Origin: Eulemur rufifrons
Taxonomy: Eukaryota; Chordata; Mammalia; Primates; Lemuridae
NCBI RefSeq assembly: GCF_041146395.1
Contig: NC_091009.1
Location: 1,918,501 to 1,982,500, forward strand
Length of the DNA stretch: 64,000 nucleotides
Direction: 5' to 3'
This document shows positions 35,761-48,266 of this stretch, in pieces. The translations under genes were made by a program, and so were the position numbers. The notes under the pieces are model-generated. The model did no database searches and was not told where the DNA came from. It worked only from the letters and a program-made list of their open reading frames with translations. How positions within the stretch are numbered: the first letter of the stretch is position 1; the number at the start of each line of letters is the position of its first letter.

Positions 35761-35946
35761 GGGCACAGGACCTGTGTAATCTATGGTGAGAAGTGTGCGG
35801 AATGGGTCATCGCCACACCACACCATCGTACCCTAGGCCTTGGGCCCAGACCTACATGTAGGTCTCAGGCAGAGCCTCTTCTCACGCATGGCATGGTTTT
35901 ATTGTAGGCTTGGCTAACTCTGAGAATGGAGGAAGTGTGAGAATTA
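35761..35946 (-). repeat. Box C', copy 1
   Basis: Divergent C-type box with CACACCACACCATCGTACCC, CTTGGGCCCAGACCTAC and a leader with TAACTCTGAGAATGGAGG. This subtype is found only within about 7 kb of the second strand switch, on both sides of it. Confidence 0.8.
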
Positions 35947-36720
35947 TGGTTATGATTAGGGTTAGGTGTTTGGGGTTAGGGGTTAGTGTTCGAGTGAGGG
36001 TTAGGGGTTAGGGATTAGGGGTTAGGGTTAATGTTAGCATTAGGGGTTAACGGTTAGGGTTGGGTTAGGGACTAGGGTTAGATTTAGGGTTGGGGTAGGG
36101 TTAGGGTTAGGGGTTAGGGTTAGGGTTAAGGGATAGGATTAGGGTTAAGGGTTAAGGCTTAGGGTTAGCATTAAGGGATGGATTAGGGTTAAGGGTTAGG
36201 GTTATGGTCCGAGTTAAGGGTTAGGATGAGGGTTAACAGTTAGGGTTATAAGTTAGGGATAGTGTTAGGATTAAGGTCTAGGGTTAGGGTTAGAGGTAGT
36301 TTTACTGCTAAGATTAGGTCTAGGCATTAAGGTAAGGGTTAGTGTTAGGATTAGGTTTAATTGTTAGGATTAGGATCAGAATTAAGGGTTAGGCTTAGGG
36401 TTAGGGGATAGGGTTAGGGTTTAGGGTAAACTTTTAAGGTTATGTTTAGGGATAAGGTTAGGGTTAGCGTTTAAGGTTAGGGTTAGTATTAGGGTTGTTT
36501 GTAGGGTTAAGGTAATGTTTAATGGTTAGAATTAGGGTTAGGGATTAGGGGTTACTGTTATGGCTAGGAGTTTGGGTTAGTATTAAGTGATAGGGGTTGT
36601 TCTTAGCATAAGTGTTATGCATTAACGTTAGAATAAGTGGTTATAGTTAGGTTTACGGTGAGGTTTATGTGTTAAGGTGAGCAATAGGATCAGGGTTAGA
36701 ATTATGAGTGAGGGGTAGGG

Positions 36721-36922
36721 TTTTGCTTAGGGTATGGGCCCTGTCTGCCCTAGGAGTGGGATTGAGGGGGATGCGATTGTCACCAGAAACCCACTCTATC
36801 GTATGCAGGGTATGGGCCCATGGGTTTCTTGTAGGACACTCTGGCAGAGCCTGATTTCACGCATGGTAAAGGAGGATTGTAAGCTTTCCAATCTCTAAGA
36901 AAGTAAGAAGTCTGAGAATTAG
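36721..36922 (-). repeat. Divergent A/B-like box
   Basis: Mixed character: GGGTATGGGCCCATGGG resembles A, while the opening at GGGTATGGGCCCTGTCTGCCC and GTGGGATTGAGGGGGATGC is unique here. The leader is AAGCTTTCCAATCTCTAAG. Possibly an older copy. Confidence 0.72.
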
Positions 36923-37252
36923 ATTTAGGGTTAGGATTATCGTTATGGTTAGGGATGAAGTTTAATCTTAGGGTGAGGGCTTCGGGTAAGGGGATAGGGT
37001 TAGTTATAGGGTTAAAAGTTACTGTTAGGTTTAACAGTTACAGTTAGACTTAGGGTTTAGGTTTAGGGTTAGGGTTAAGCTTAGGGGTTACGGTTTGGTA
37101 CAGGGTTAGGGTTAAGTGTTAGGGTTAGGGTTAAAGATCATGACTAGGGTTAGAGTTAAGGGTTAGTTTGAGTGTTAACAGTTAGGGTTAAGGATAACTT
37201 TTCGGGTTAGGGGTTAGGATTAGTGTTCGGGCTGAGATTTAGCGGTTAGTTT

Positions 37253-37436
37253 AAGGGCACAGGACCTGTTTAATCTATGGTGAGAGTGGTGCACAGGGTC
37301 GCTGCGACACGACACCACCATACGCTGGGCCTTGGGCCAAGACCTACATACAGGGCTCAGGTGGAGCCTCTTCTCACGCATGACATGGCTGTATTGTAGG
37401 CTTGGTTAACTCTGAGAATGGAAGAAGTGTGAGAAA
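37253..37436 (-). repeat. Box C', copy 2, at the second strand switch
   Basis: Complete C' box in reverse. Its closing segment AAGGGCACAGGACCTG (from 37253) has its reverse complement at 37562-37577, so the box and the partial C' after the switch form a fold-back pair with an axis near 37,415. Confidence 0.8.
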
Positions 37437-37439
37437 TCG

Positions 37440-37470
37440 GGTTAGGGCTGGCTGTAGGTGTTTTTAACCC
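37440..37470. other. Telomere-repeat strand switch TTAGGG to CCCTAA (J2)
   Basis: The + strand passes from GAAATCGGGTTAGGGCTGG through CTGTAGGTGTTTTT to AACCCCTAACCCTAACAC. This is the head-to-head orientation known from the human chromosome 2 ancestral telomere fusion. Here the repeats are highly degenerate and identical box types flank the point, so a fold-back duplication is at least as likely as a true end-to-end fusion. Confidence 0.85.
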
Positions 37471-37540
37471 CTAACCCTAACACTAACCCCAAGGTTAAAT
37501 CTATCCGTAACCCTTACGCCAACCCTAACCCTAACCCTAA

Positions 37541-37582
37541 CCCCTCTCACTGTAGAATAAACAGGTCCTGTGCCCTTAAACT
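37541..37582 (+). repeat. Partial box C' (closing segment only)
   Basis: Only the end of a C' box is present (CTCTCACTGTAGAATAAACA then GGTCCTGTGCCC), followed by the normal downstream spacer. The leader and body were lost at or near the switch. Confidence 0.78.
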
Positions 37583-38104
37583 AACCGCTAAATCTAAGCC
37601 CTAACATCAACCCTAACCTCTGACCCTAAACCTAAGCCCTGAGCCTAAAGCCCAACACTAACTCTAAACTCTTACCCTAAAGCTAATCCCTAACCCTAAT
37701 GCTAACCCCTAAACATAACCCTAACTGTGAACCCTAAACCTAACCCTAACCTCGAGCGCTAACCATAGCACTTAACTCTAACCCTAAACCTAACATGAAC
37801 CCTTAATCCTAACACTAACCCTAACCCTAACTCTTAACTTTAACCCTGACTGTTAACCCTCACACTAACCTTTAAACCTAACCTTAATCGTAATCTTTAA
37901 CCCTAAACCTAATATTTAACCCTAATCCTGTACCAAACCCTAAACCCTAACCTTAAACCTAACCGTAAACCTTAACCCTGAACCTAACTGTAACGGTTAA
38001 AACTAAGAGTAACCTGTAACGCTACCCGTAACCCCTAACTCTAAGCCTTCACCCTAACACTAACCTTGATCCTTAACCCGAACCCTAACCCTAACCCTAA
38101 ATCT

Positions 38105-38311
38105 AATTCTCAGTCTTCTTGCTTTCTTAGAGTTTAGAAAGCCTACAATCCTCCCATTCCATGCGTGAAAGGAGGCTCTTCCACTGTGTCCTGAATGAAC
38201 CGCTGGGGCCCATAACCAGAGTACGATAGAGTGGGTTCCTGGTGACAATCCCAGCCCCCTAACTCCCGCCCCCCGCCTAATGCAGACAAGGCCGGTGTCC
38301 TAAGCATAAAC
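38105..38311 (+). repeat. Box A, copy 5 (diverged)
   Basis: Recognisable as A, with an altered body (GTCCTGAATGAACCGCTGGG) and leader (CAGTCTTCTTGC). The C-run cluster is kept (AACTCCCGCCCCCCGCC). Confidence 0.8.
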
Positions 38312-38534
38312 TCTACACCTCACCCAAAACTCTAACCCTGAAAATAACGTTTAACCCTGATTCTATTGCTCACCTTAGAATGTAAACCTCACTGTAACCT
38401 GAACTTTAACCTCTTATCCTAACGTTAATGCATAACACTTACCCTGAGAATAACCCCTATCCCATAATTCTAACCCTATCTCCTAGTCATAACTGTAACA
38501 ACTAATCCCTAACCCTAATTCTAAACCACTAACA

Positions 38535-38590
38535 CTAACTGTTACCCTACGTAGTTACTGTTACGGTAACCTACTGTTACCCTAACACTG
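38535..38590. repeat. Local CTACTGTTACC-type duplication with small inverted repeats
   Basis: Spacer with ACTGTTACCCTACGTAG, GTTACTGTTACGGTAAC and CTACTGTTACCC in close succession. It includes the palindrome CTACGTAG and the near-palindrome GTTACGGTAAC. Looks like a small slippage or template-switch event, absent from related spacers. Confidence 0.6.
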
Positions 38591-39493
38591 AACCTAACCC
38601 TTACTCCTAACGCCAAAGCTATGGCTAAAAATAATGCTAACCCTTGACCCTTTACCCTAACTCCTAACCCTAATCCTAATCCTAACCACTAAACCCAAAC
38701 TTAGCTCTTAACCCTAACCCTAAACCTTACCCTGACGCCTAGACCTAACACTAACACTAAACTAACACCTAACCCTAATCATAACCCCTAAAGCTAACCC
38801 TAACCCTGAACCCTAAACCTAACCCTAACACTTAATACTAACTATATCCCTAACCCCTAACCCTAACCCTAACCGTTAACCCTCACCCTAACCCTTAAAC
38901 CGGACCCTAACACTAAATCTTAACCCTAACACTAAATTTTAACCCTAAACCTACGCCCAACCCTTAACCATAATCCTATCCCTTAACCCTAAACCTAACC
39001 CCTAACCCTAAACCTAACACTAACCCCAATCCTAATTCTAACCATAGCCCTTAATACATCACTACGCCTAACCCCTAACCCTAACCCCTAATGCTAACCC
39101 TAACACTGAACCCTAAACCTAACCCTATCCCTAACCCTTAAACATAACTCTATCCCTAACCAATAATCCTAAGCCTAATCTTTAACCCTCACCCTAGAGC
39201 TTAACTCGAACCGTAACCCTAAGCCTAAACCCCAACCCTAACACTTAACACAAACCCTAAGCCTTAACACTTAACCCCAATCCTATCCTTTAACCCTAAC
39301 ACTAACCCTGATGCCTAATCCTAACCCTAACACTAACCCCAACCATAAATCTAACCCTAGCCCCTAACGCAAAACTAACCCCTAACCCCTAACCCCTAAC
39401 CCTAACACTAACCCTAAATCCTAGTCCCTAACCACTAAACCTCACTTGAACCCTAACCCCTAACACCAAACCCTTAACCCTAACCATAACCCT

Positions 39494-39685
39494 ATTTCTC
39501 ACACTACTTCCATTCTCAGAGTTAACCAAGCTTAAAATACAACCATGCAATGCGTGAGTAGAGTTTCTGCATGAGTCCTGCAAGTAGGTCTGGGCCAAAG
39601 GCCCAGGATCCGATGGTGTGGTGTCGCATGGAAACATTCTGCACCCTTCTCACCATAGATTACACAGGTCCTGTACCCTTAAACT
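39494..39685 (+). repeat. Box C', copy 3
   Basis: C' type with GGTGTGGTGTCGCATGG and a diverged leader (GAGTTAACCAAGCTTAAAAT). A 69-codon minus-strand frame crosses it but is repeat-derived. Confidence 0.78.
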
Positions 39686-40202
39686 AACCGCTAAATCAAA
39701 GCCCAAACACTGACCCTAACCCCTAACCCTAAACCTAAGCCCTGACCCTAATGCCCAACACTAACACTAAACGCTTACCCTAAACCTAACCCCTAAATGT
39801 AACCTTAACCATGAACCCTAAACCTAACCCAAACCCCTAACCCTAACCATAACACTTAACTCTAACCCTAAACCTAACATGAGCACTTAACCCTAACCCT
39901 AACCCATAAACCTAACACTTAACCTTAACCCTAACCGTTAACCCTCACACTAAACCTTAACCCTAACCCTAATCCTAATCTTTAAGCCTAAACCTAGCAC
40001 TTAACCCTTACCCTGTACCAAAACCTAACCCCTAATCTTAACCCTAACCGTAAACCTTAAAGCTTAACCCTAAACCTAACTGTAACTGTTAAACCTAACA
40101 CTAACCTTTAACCCTGACCCTAACCAAAACCCCTAACCCTAAGCCCTCACCATAACAGTAACCTATATTGCTAACCCTAACCCTAATCCTAGCCCTAAAT
40201 TT

Positions 40203-40401
40203 AATTCTCAGACTTCTTGCTTTCTCAGAGTTTACAAAGCCTACAATCCTCCCATGCCATGTGTAGAAGGAGGCTCGGCCACTGTGTCCGGCATGAAACC
40301 AGGGGGCCCATACCCAGCATATGATAGAATGGCTTCTGGCATCTATCCCAGCCCCCTAAGCCCCCTCCTAGAGCAGGGAGGACTCGTGATATAAGCATAA
40401 A
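40203..40401 (+). repeat. Box A-like, diverged
   Basis: Has the leader (GAGTTTACAAAGCCTAC), GTGTCCGGCATGAAACCAGG and the closing ATATAAGCATAAACAC. The centre (CTTCTGGCATCTATCCC) is unlike other A boxes. Confidence 0.75.
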
Positions 40402-41282
40402 CACTACCCCTCACCCATAACCCTAACCCTGAACATCACAGCTCACCCTGATACTATTGCTCACCTTAACACTTCAACCTCACCATAACTCTAACTTGAA
40501 CCCGTTATCCTAACGTTAATGCATAAGACTTACCCTAAGAACAACCCCTATCCCTTAATTCTAACCCTAACTCCTAGCCACAATTATAACACCTAATCCC
40601 TAAGGCTAATTCAAAACTGCTAAACATTACCTTACCCCTACAAACAACCCTAACACTAACCCTAACCCTAACCGCTAACCCTAACCGTACATCTAAAAAT
40701 AACCGTAACACTTGACACTTAACCCTAACCCCTAACCTTAACCCTAACCCTTAACCTTGATCCTAATCCTAACAATTAAACCTAACCCTAACTCTTAAGC
40801 CTAACACTAACACGTACCCTAACGCCTAGACCTAACCCTAAGAGTAAACGTAACCCCTAACCCTAACCCTAATCCCTAATGCTAACCCTAACACTGAACC
40901 CTAATCCTAAGCCTTAAACCTAACTCTATCCTTAAGCCATAAGCCTAGCCCTAACTGTTAACCCCACACTAACCCTTAACTCGAACTGTAACCCTAACCC
41001 TTAAAACTAAACCTAACACTTAACGCTAACCCTAAGCCTTAACGCTTAACCCTTATCCTATCCCTTAACCCTAACCCTAACCCCTAATGCTAACCATAAC
41101 CCCACCATAAATCTAACCCTAGCCCCTAACCCAACCCTAACCCCTAAACCCTAACCCTATCACTAAACCCAACACCTACTCCCTAACCCCTAATCCTCAC
41201 TCGAAGCTTAAGCCCTAACCCTAAGCCCTCTCCCTGACTAATCTTCATTCCTAACTCTAACCATAATCCTAACCCTAAATCT

Positions 41283-41482
41283 AATTCTCAGACTTCTTGC
41301 TATCTCAGAGTTTTAAAAGCCTACAATTCTCCAAAGCCATGCGTGAAAGCTGGCTCTACCACAGTGTCCTGCATGAAACCCAGGAGCCCATACTCTGTGT
41401 ACAATAGAGTGGGTTCCTGGGGACAATCACGGCCCCCTAACTCCCCCTGCTAGTGCTGACAGGGCCTATGCCCTAAGCAAAA
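41283..41482 (+). repeat. Box A/B intermediate
   Basis: Leader GAGTTTTAAAAGCCTAC resembles B', while CCCAGGAGCCCATACTCTG and TCCTGGGGACAATCACGG resemble A'. The closing segment GGGCCTATGCCCTAAGC is present. Could be a recombinant between subfamilies. Confidence 0.72.
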
Positions 41483-42291
41483 ACCCTGCACCTCACCCAT
41501 AACCCTAACCCTGAACATAACACCTAACCCTGATGTTATTGTTCACCTTAACACGTAAACCTCACTGTAACCCTAACTTTAACCCCCTATCCTAATGTTA
41601 TTGAATAACACTTACCCTAAGAACAAACCCTATCCCTTAATTCTAAGCCTAACTCCTAGCATAACCGTAACACCTAATCCCTAACCTTAATTCTCAACTG
41701 TTAAACTTTACCTTCACCCTACAAACAACCCTAACACTAACCCTAACTCTAACCGCTAACCCTAACCCTAACCATTACACTGATCATAATCCTAACAATT
41801 AAACCTAACCCTAATTCTTAACCCTAACACGAACCATTACCATAATGCCTAGACCTAACCCTAACTGTAACCCTAACCCCTAACCCTAACCCTAACCGCT
41901 AATGCTAACCCTAACCCCGAACCCTAAACCTAACCCTAACCCTATCCCTTAAACCTATTACTATCCCTAAACCATTACCCTAATCGCAACTGTTAACCCT
42001 CACTCTCACCCTTAACTTGGACCGAAACCCTAACCCTTAACCCTAACCTTAACCCTTACTGCTAATCTTAAGCCTTCACCCTTTACCTTAATCCTATCTC
42101 GTAAGCCTAACCCTAAGGCTGACCCCTAACCCGCCCGAACATTAACCCTAACCCTAAATCTAACGCTAGCCCCTTACAAAAACCTAACACCTAACCCCTG
42201 ACACACTAATCCTAACTTCTAATTCCTAACAGCTAAACTTCACTCAAACCCTAACCTCTAACCCTAAACACATAACCCTAACCATAACCCT

Positions 42292-42480
42292 AATTCTCAC
42301 ACTTCCTCCGTTCTCAGAGTTGACCAAGCCTACAATAGAGCCATGCCACAAATGAGAAGAGGCTCTGCCTGAGTCCTGCATGTAGGTCTGGGCCCGAGGC
42401 CCAGGTACGATGGTGTGGTGTTGAGGCGACCCAGTCTGCACCCTTCCCACCATAGATTAAACAGAGCATGTGCCCTTAAA
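42292..42480 (+). repeat. Box C', copy 4
   Basis: C' type with GGCCCGAGGCCCAGGTACG and CCCTTCCCACCATAGATTAA. Leader GAGTTGACCAAGCCTACAAT. Confidence 0.78.
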
Positions 42481-42992
42481 CTAACCACTAAATCTAAGCC
42501 CTAACACTAAACCTAAATCCTAACCCTAAACCTCGGCCCTTATCCTAACGCCCAACAGTAACACTAAACACTCACCCTAAACTTAACCCGTAACCCGAAC
42601 CCCTAAATGTAACCCTAACCATGAACCCTAAACCTAACCCTAACCTCTAGCCATAACCATAACACTTAACTCTAACCCTAAACGTTACACGAAGCCTTAT
42701 TCCTAACCCTAACCCCAACCGTAACACTTAATCTTGACCCTTACCATTAACCCTCACACTAACCCTTAACCCTAACCCTAATCCTAATCTTTAACCATAA
42801 ACCTAACACTGAAGCCTAACCCTGTGCCAAACGCTAAAACCAAACCTTAACCCTAACCCTGAAACTTAACCGTAAACGTAACTGTAACTATTAAAAATAA
42901 CACTAACCTTTAACGCTAACCCCTAACCCTCAGAGGCCACCCTAACACTAATCTTCCTCTCTAAACATTACCATAATCCTACCCCTAAATCT

Positions 42993-43199
42993 AATTCTCA
43001 GACTTCTTGCTTTCTCAGAGTTAAGAAAGCCTACAATCCTCCCATGCCATGAGTAAAAGGGGGCTCTTCCACTGTGTCCTGCATGAAACCCAGGAGCCCA
43101 TACCCAGCGTATGATAGAGTGCGTTCCCGGGGACAATCCCATCCCTCTAACCCCCGCCCCCCACCCAGTGCAGACAGGGACCGTACGCTAAGTATAAAC
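42993..43199 (+). repeat. Box A', copy 3
   Basis: Close to the A' boxes flanking the satellite (CCATGAGTAAAAGGGGGC and GTACGCTAAGTATAAAC), with C-runs AACCCCCGCCCCCCACCC. Confidence 0.82.
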
Positions 43200-43958
43200 A
43201 CTATCCCTAACAGATAACCCTCACCCTCAATATAAAACCTGACCCTGAACCTATTGCTCACCTTAAAACATAAACCTCTCCGAAACCCTAACTTATCCCC
43301 ATATCTTAACATTAATGTATAACACCCTGAGAAGAAGCCCTATCCCATAATTCTAAATCTAATCCCCAGCCATAACCCTAACACCTCATCCCTAATTCTA
43401 AAATGCCAACCCTACCTTCACCCTACCAACAACCCTAACCCTAACCCTAAACCCTTACCCTAACCCTACGCCTAAAAATAACCCTAACCATTGATCCTTA
43501 GTCATAACCCCTAAACCTTAACCCTAACCCTTCATGCTAATCCCAATCCTAACCATTAAACATAACCCTACTTAACCCTACCGCTAACCTCTACCCTAAT
43601 GCCTAGATATCTAACCCCAACACTGACCTACAGTTAACACTAATCCTAACCCCAAATCCTAACCTTAAAGCTGAACCATAAACATAACCCTTAACCCTAA
43701 CCCTATCCCTAACCCCCTAACCCTAACCCTAACTGTTAAGCCTCACCCTAACATTAACCCTGACTCTAACCCTATCCCTTAACCCTAACCCCTAACCCTA
43801 ACGCTAACCACAACCCTAAACCTAACCCTGGCCCCCTAACCCAGACTTAACACCTTACCCCTAACACAAACTCTAACCCTAACCACTAATCCCTAGCACC
43901 TGACCCTGACTTGAAACCCAACCCCTAACTCGAAACCCCTAAACCCAAACCTAACCCT

Positions 43959-44150
43959 AATTCTCACACTACTTCCATTCCCAGAGTGAAGCAAGCCTAC
44001 AATACAGCCATGCCATGTGTGAGATGAGGCTCCGCCTGAGTCCTGCATGTAGGTTTTGTCCCAAGGCCCAGGGAATGATGTTGTGCTTTCGTGGTGACTC
44101 AGACCACACCCCTGTCACCGTAGATTAACCAGGTCCAGTGCCCTTAAACT
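43959..44150 (+). repeat. Box C, copy 5
   Basis: Typical C box, with GTAGGTTTTGTCCCAAGG and GGTCCAGTGCCC as private changes. Confidence 0.83.
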
Positions 44151-44671
44151 GACCGCTAAATCTAAGCCCTACCACCAACCCTAACCCCTGACCCTGAACC
44201 TAAGCCCCGAGCCTAAAGCCCAACACTAACTCCAAACACTTACCCTAAACCTAATCCCTATCCCTAAAGCTAAACACTAAACCTAACCCTAACCGTGAAC
44301 AGTAAACCTAACCCTAACCTCTAACACAAATCCTAACACATAACTCTAACCCTAAAACTAACCCTAACCCTTAACCCTGAACCTAAACTCTAACCCTATC
44401 CCTTAACCTTAACCTTAACCGTTAACTCTCATGCTAACCTTTAATCCTAACCCTAATCCTAATCTTCAACCCTAAACCTAACACAACCGTAACCCTGTAC
44501 CAAACCCTAACCCCTAATCTTAACCCTATCAACAAACCTCAACCCTAAAACGAACTGTAACCGTTAAACCTAACAGTAACCTTAAACCGTAACCCTAATC
44601 TGTAACCCTATCCCCTCACCATAACACTACACTTCATCCTGAACCCTAACCATAATCCTAACCCTAAATCT

Positions 44672-44875
44672 AATTCTCAGACTTCTTGCTTTCTTAGAGT
44701 TTAGAAAGCCTGCAATCCTCCCATGCCATGTGGGAAAGGAGGCTCTACCACTGTGTCCTGCATGAAAACCACGGGCCCATACACAGAGTCTGATACAGTG
44801 GGTTCCCGGTGACAATCCCAGCCCCCTAACCTCGCCCCAGCTTAATGTAGACAGGGCCCGTGCGCTAAGCATAAA
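44672..44875 (+). repeat. Box A, copy 6 (C-run cluster degenerated)
   Basis: A box with CCATGTGGGAAAGG and GAAAACCACGGGC, shared with the box at 48062. The C-runs are reduced to three (CCCAGCCCCCTAACCTCGCC), so the quadruplex pattern is probably lost. Confidence 0.82.
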
Positions 44876-45855
44876 CAATACCTTTAACAGATAACCCTAA
44901 CCCTGAACATAGCACCTAACCCTGTTCCTATTTCTCCCCTTAACACGTAAACCTCACCGTGAGCCTAACTTTAACCTCTTATCCTAACGTTAATGCATAA
45001 CCCATTTCCTGAGAACATCCCCTATCCAATAATTCTAACCCTATCTCCTAGTCATAACTGTAACACCTAATCCCTAACCCTAATTCTCAACTGCTAAGCC
45101 TAACCGTAACGCTGCCTACAACCCTAACACTGACAGGAACCCTTACTTCTAACCCCAACGCTATGCCTAACAAAAGCCCTAACCCTTCACCGTCACTCTA
45201 ATCCCTACGCATTACCCTAACCCTTAACCGTAATCCTAATCCTAACCATTAAACCTAACCCTAGCTCTTAAAGCTAACCCTAAACCTTACCCTCACGACT
45301 AGACCTAACCCTGACACTAACCTAACACCTAACACTAGCCATAACCCCTAAAGCTAACCCTAACCCTGAACCCTAAACCTAACCCTAACACTGATCCTTC
45401 ACTATATCCCTAACCCCTAAGCCTAATCCTAACTGTTATCCCTCACCCTAACACTTAAACTGGACCATAACACTAAACATTAACCCTAACACTAAACTTT
45501 AACCCTAACCATAAGCCCAACACTTAACCCTAATCCTATCCCTTAACCCTAAGCCTAACCCTAACCCCTAACCCTAAACCTAACCCTAACCCCAACCCTA
45601 ACCCTTAATCTTGACCCTTACCATTAACCCTCACACTAACCCTAATCCTAATCTTTAACCATAAAGCTAACACTGAAGCCTAACCCTGTGTCAAACGCTA
45701 AACCCAAACCTTAACCCTAACCCTCAAACTTAACCATAAACCTAACTGTAACTGTTAAACCTAACACTAACCTCTAACGCTAACCCTTAACCCTAAGACC
45801 CCACCTTAACACTAACCCTAACCCTAAACATTATCATAATCCTACCCCTAAATCT

Positions 45856-46060
45856 AATTCTCGGACTTCTTGCTTTCTTAGAGTTTAGAAAGCCTAAAAT
45901 CCTCCCATGCCATGAGTAAAAGGGGGCTCTGCAGCTCTCTCTTGCATGAAACCAGGAGCCCATACCTAGCGTATGATAGAGTGGGTTCCCGGGGAAATCC
46001 CATCCCCGTAACCCCAGCCCCCCGCCCAGTGCAGACAGAGCCTGTACGCTAAATATAAAC
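45856..46060 (+). repeat. Box A', copy 4
   Basis: A' with a changed centre (GCAGCTCTCTCTTGCATG) and closing GTACGCTAAATATAAAC. Confidence 0.8.
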
Positions 46061-46385
46061 ACTACCCCTAACAGATAACCCTCATCCTGAACATAGCACC
46101 TGACCCTGATCTTATTGCTCACCTTAAAACATAAACCTCCCCGTAACCCTAACTTATCCCCTTATCTTAACGTTAATGCATAACACACTGAGAAGGAGCC
46201 CTATCCCATAATTCTAATCCTAACCCCTAGCCATAACCGTAACACTTCATCCTTAATTCTAAAATGCCAACCCTAACCTTCACCCTACCAACAACCCTAA
46301 CCCTAACCCTAATCCCTAACCCTAAGCCCTCACCCTATCACTAATCCTCATCCCTAAACCGTACCATAATACTAACTCTAAATCT

Positions 46386-46588
46386 AACTCTCAGACTTCT
46401 TGCTTTCTCAGAGTTTTGAAAGCCTACAATCCTACTAAGCCATGCATGAAAGCCCGCTCTGCCACAGTGTCCTGCATGAAACCCAGAGGCCCATACACTG
46501 CGTACGATAGAGTGGGTTCCCAGCGACCATCACAGACCCCTAACTTCGCCTCCTAGTGCATACAGGGCCTGTGCCCTAAGGACAAACC
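46386..46588 (+). repeat. Box B', copy 4
   Basis: 530 bp after A', the same spacing as in the two palindrome arms. Body GAAAGCCCGCTCTGCC and CACTGCGTACGATAGAG. Confidence 0.82.
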
Positions 46589-47349
46589 CTACCCCTCACC
46601 CATAACCCTAACCCGAAACATAACACCTGACCCTGATCCTACTGTCCACCTTAACACGTAAACCTCACCGTAACCCTAACTTTAACCCCTTATATTAACG
46701 ATAATGCATGACACCCTGAGAACAAGCCCTATAGTGTAATTCTAACCCTAACTCCTAGCCATAACCGTAACACCTAATCCCTAATTCTGAAACGCCAACC
46801 CTAACCTTAATCCTACCAACAACACTAACACTAACCCTAAACACTTACCCTAACCCTACACCTAAAAGTAACCCTAACCATTGATACTTAGTCATAACCC
46901 CTAAACCTTAACCCTAACCCTTCACGCTAATCCCAATCCTAACCATTAAACATAACCCTACTTAACTCTACCCCTAACCTATACCTTAATGCCTAGAGAT
47001 CTAACCCCAACACTGACCTACAGTTAACACTAACCCTAACCCCTGATCCTAACCTTAAACCTGAACTATAAAACTAACCCTTAACCCTAACCCTATCCCT
47101 AACCCCCTAACCTTAACCCTAAATGTTAAGCCTCACCCTAACACTTAACCCTGACTCTAAGCCTAAACTTTAACCCTAACACCTAACCCTAACGCTAACC
47201 CCAACCCTAAACCTAATCCTGGCCCCCCCACCCAGACTTAACACCTAACCCCTAACACTAACTCTAACCCTAACCACTAATCCCTAGCACCTGACCCTGA
47301 CTCGAAACCTAATCCCTAACTCGAAACCCCTGACCCCAAACCTATCCCT

Positions 47350-47540
47350 AATTCTCACACTAATTCCATTTCCAGAGTAAAGCAAGCCTACAATACAGCC
47401 ATGCCATGTGGGAGATGAGGCTCCGCCTGAGTCCTGCATGTAGGTCCTCTACCAAGGCCCAGGGAATGATGTTGTGCTTTCATGGTGACTCCGACCACAC
47501 CCCTCTCACCGTAGATTAACCAGGTCTTGTGCCCTTAAAC
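47350..47540 (+). repeat. Box C, copy 6
   Basis: C box with CTAATTCCATTTCCAGAG in the leader and GGTCCTCTACCAAGG in the body. Confidence 0.82.
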
Positions 47541-48061
47541 TGACCACTAAAGCTAAGCCCTACCACCAACCCTAACCCCTGACCCTGAACCTAAGCCCCG
47601 AGCCTAAAGCCCAACACTAACTCTAAACACTTACCCTAAACCTAATCCCTAACCCTAATGCTAACCCCTAGAGGTAACCCTAACCGTGAACAGTGAACCT
47701 AACCCTACCTCTAACACAAACCCTAACTCATAACTCTAACCCTAAAACTAACCCTAACGCTTAACCCTGAACCTAAACCGTAACTCTAACCCTTATCCTT
47801 AACCTTAACCGTTAACTCTCATGCTAACCTTTAATCCCAACCCTAATCCTAATCTTCAACCCTAAACCTAACACAACCCTAACCATGTACCAAACCCTAA
47901 CCCCTCATCTTAACCCTATCTGCAAACCTCAACACTAAAACAAACTGTAATTGTTAAACCTAAGAGTAACCTTAAACCGCAACCCTAATCTGTAACCCTA
48001 TCCCGTCACCATAACACTACACTTCATCCTGAACCCTAACCATAATCCTAACCCTAAATCT

Positions 48062-48266
48062 AATTCTCACACTTCTTGCTTTCTTAGAGTTTAGAAAGCC
48101 TGCAATCCTCCCATGCCATGTGGGAAAGGAGGCTCTACCACTGTGTCCTGCATGAAAACCACGGGCCCATACCCAGAGTCCGATACAGCGGGTTCCCCGT
48201 GACAATGCCAGCCCCCTAACCTCCCCCCAGCTTCATGCAGACAGGGCCCGTGCGCTAAGCATAAAC
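48062..48266 (+). repeat. Box A, copy 7 (C-run cluster degenerated)
   Basis: Sister of the box at 44672, sharing the GTGGGAAAGG and GAAAACC variants. This suggests duplication of a segment of about 3.4 kb between 44.7 and 48.1 kb. Confidence 0.82.

Larger units (their letters stand above)
28379..37455 (+). repeat. Degenerate telomere-like array, inverted block (TTAGGG on + strand)
   Basis: Spacers are variants of TTAGGG (TTAGGG, GTTAGTG, TTACGG, TTAAGGG) on the + strand, opposite to both flanking telomere-like blocks. Box order outward from the satellite is E, D, A, C, B', A', A, C, B', C', a B-like box, then C'. The first part mirrors the left block apart from an extra A-C segment. Spacers between boxes hold no other recognisable element. 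Confidence 0.92.

Noticed and set aside
37440..37470. Certain call of an ancestral chromosome fusion
   Set aside because: The orientation fits, but inverted C' boxes flank the point and arrays of this kind rearrange often. Only kept as one of two explanations.
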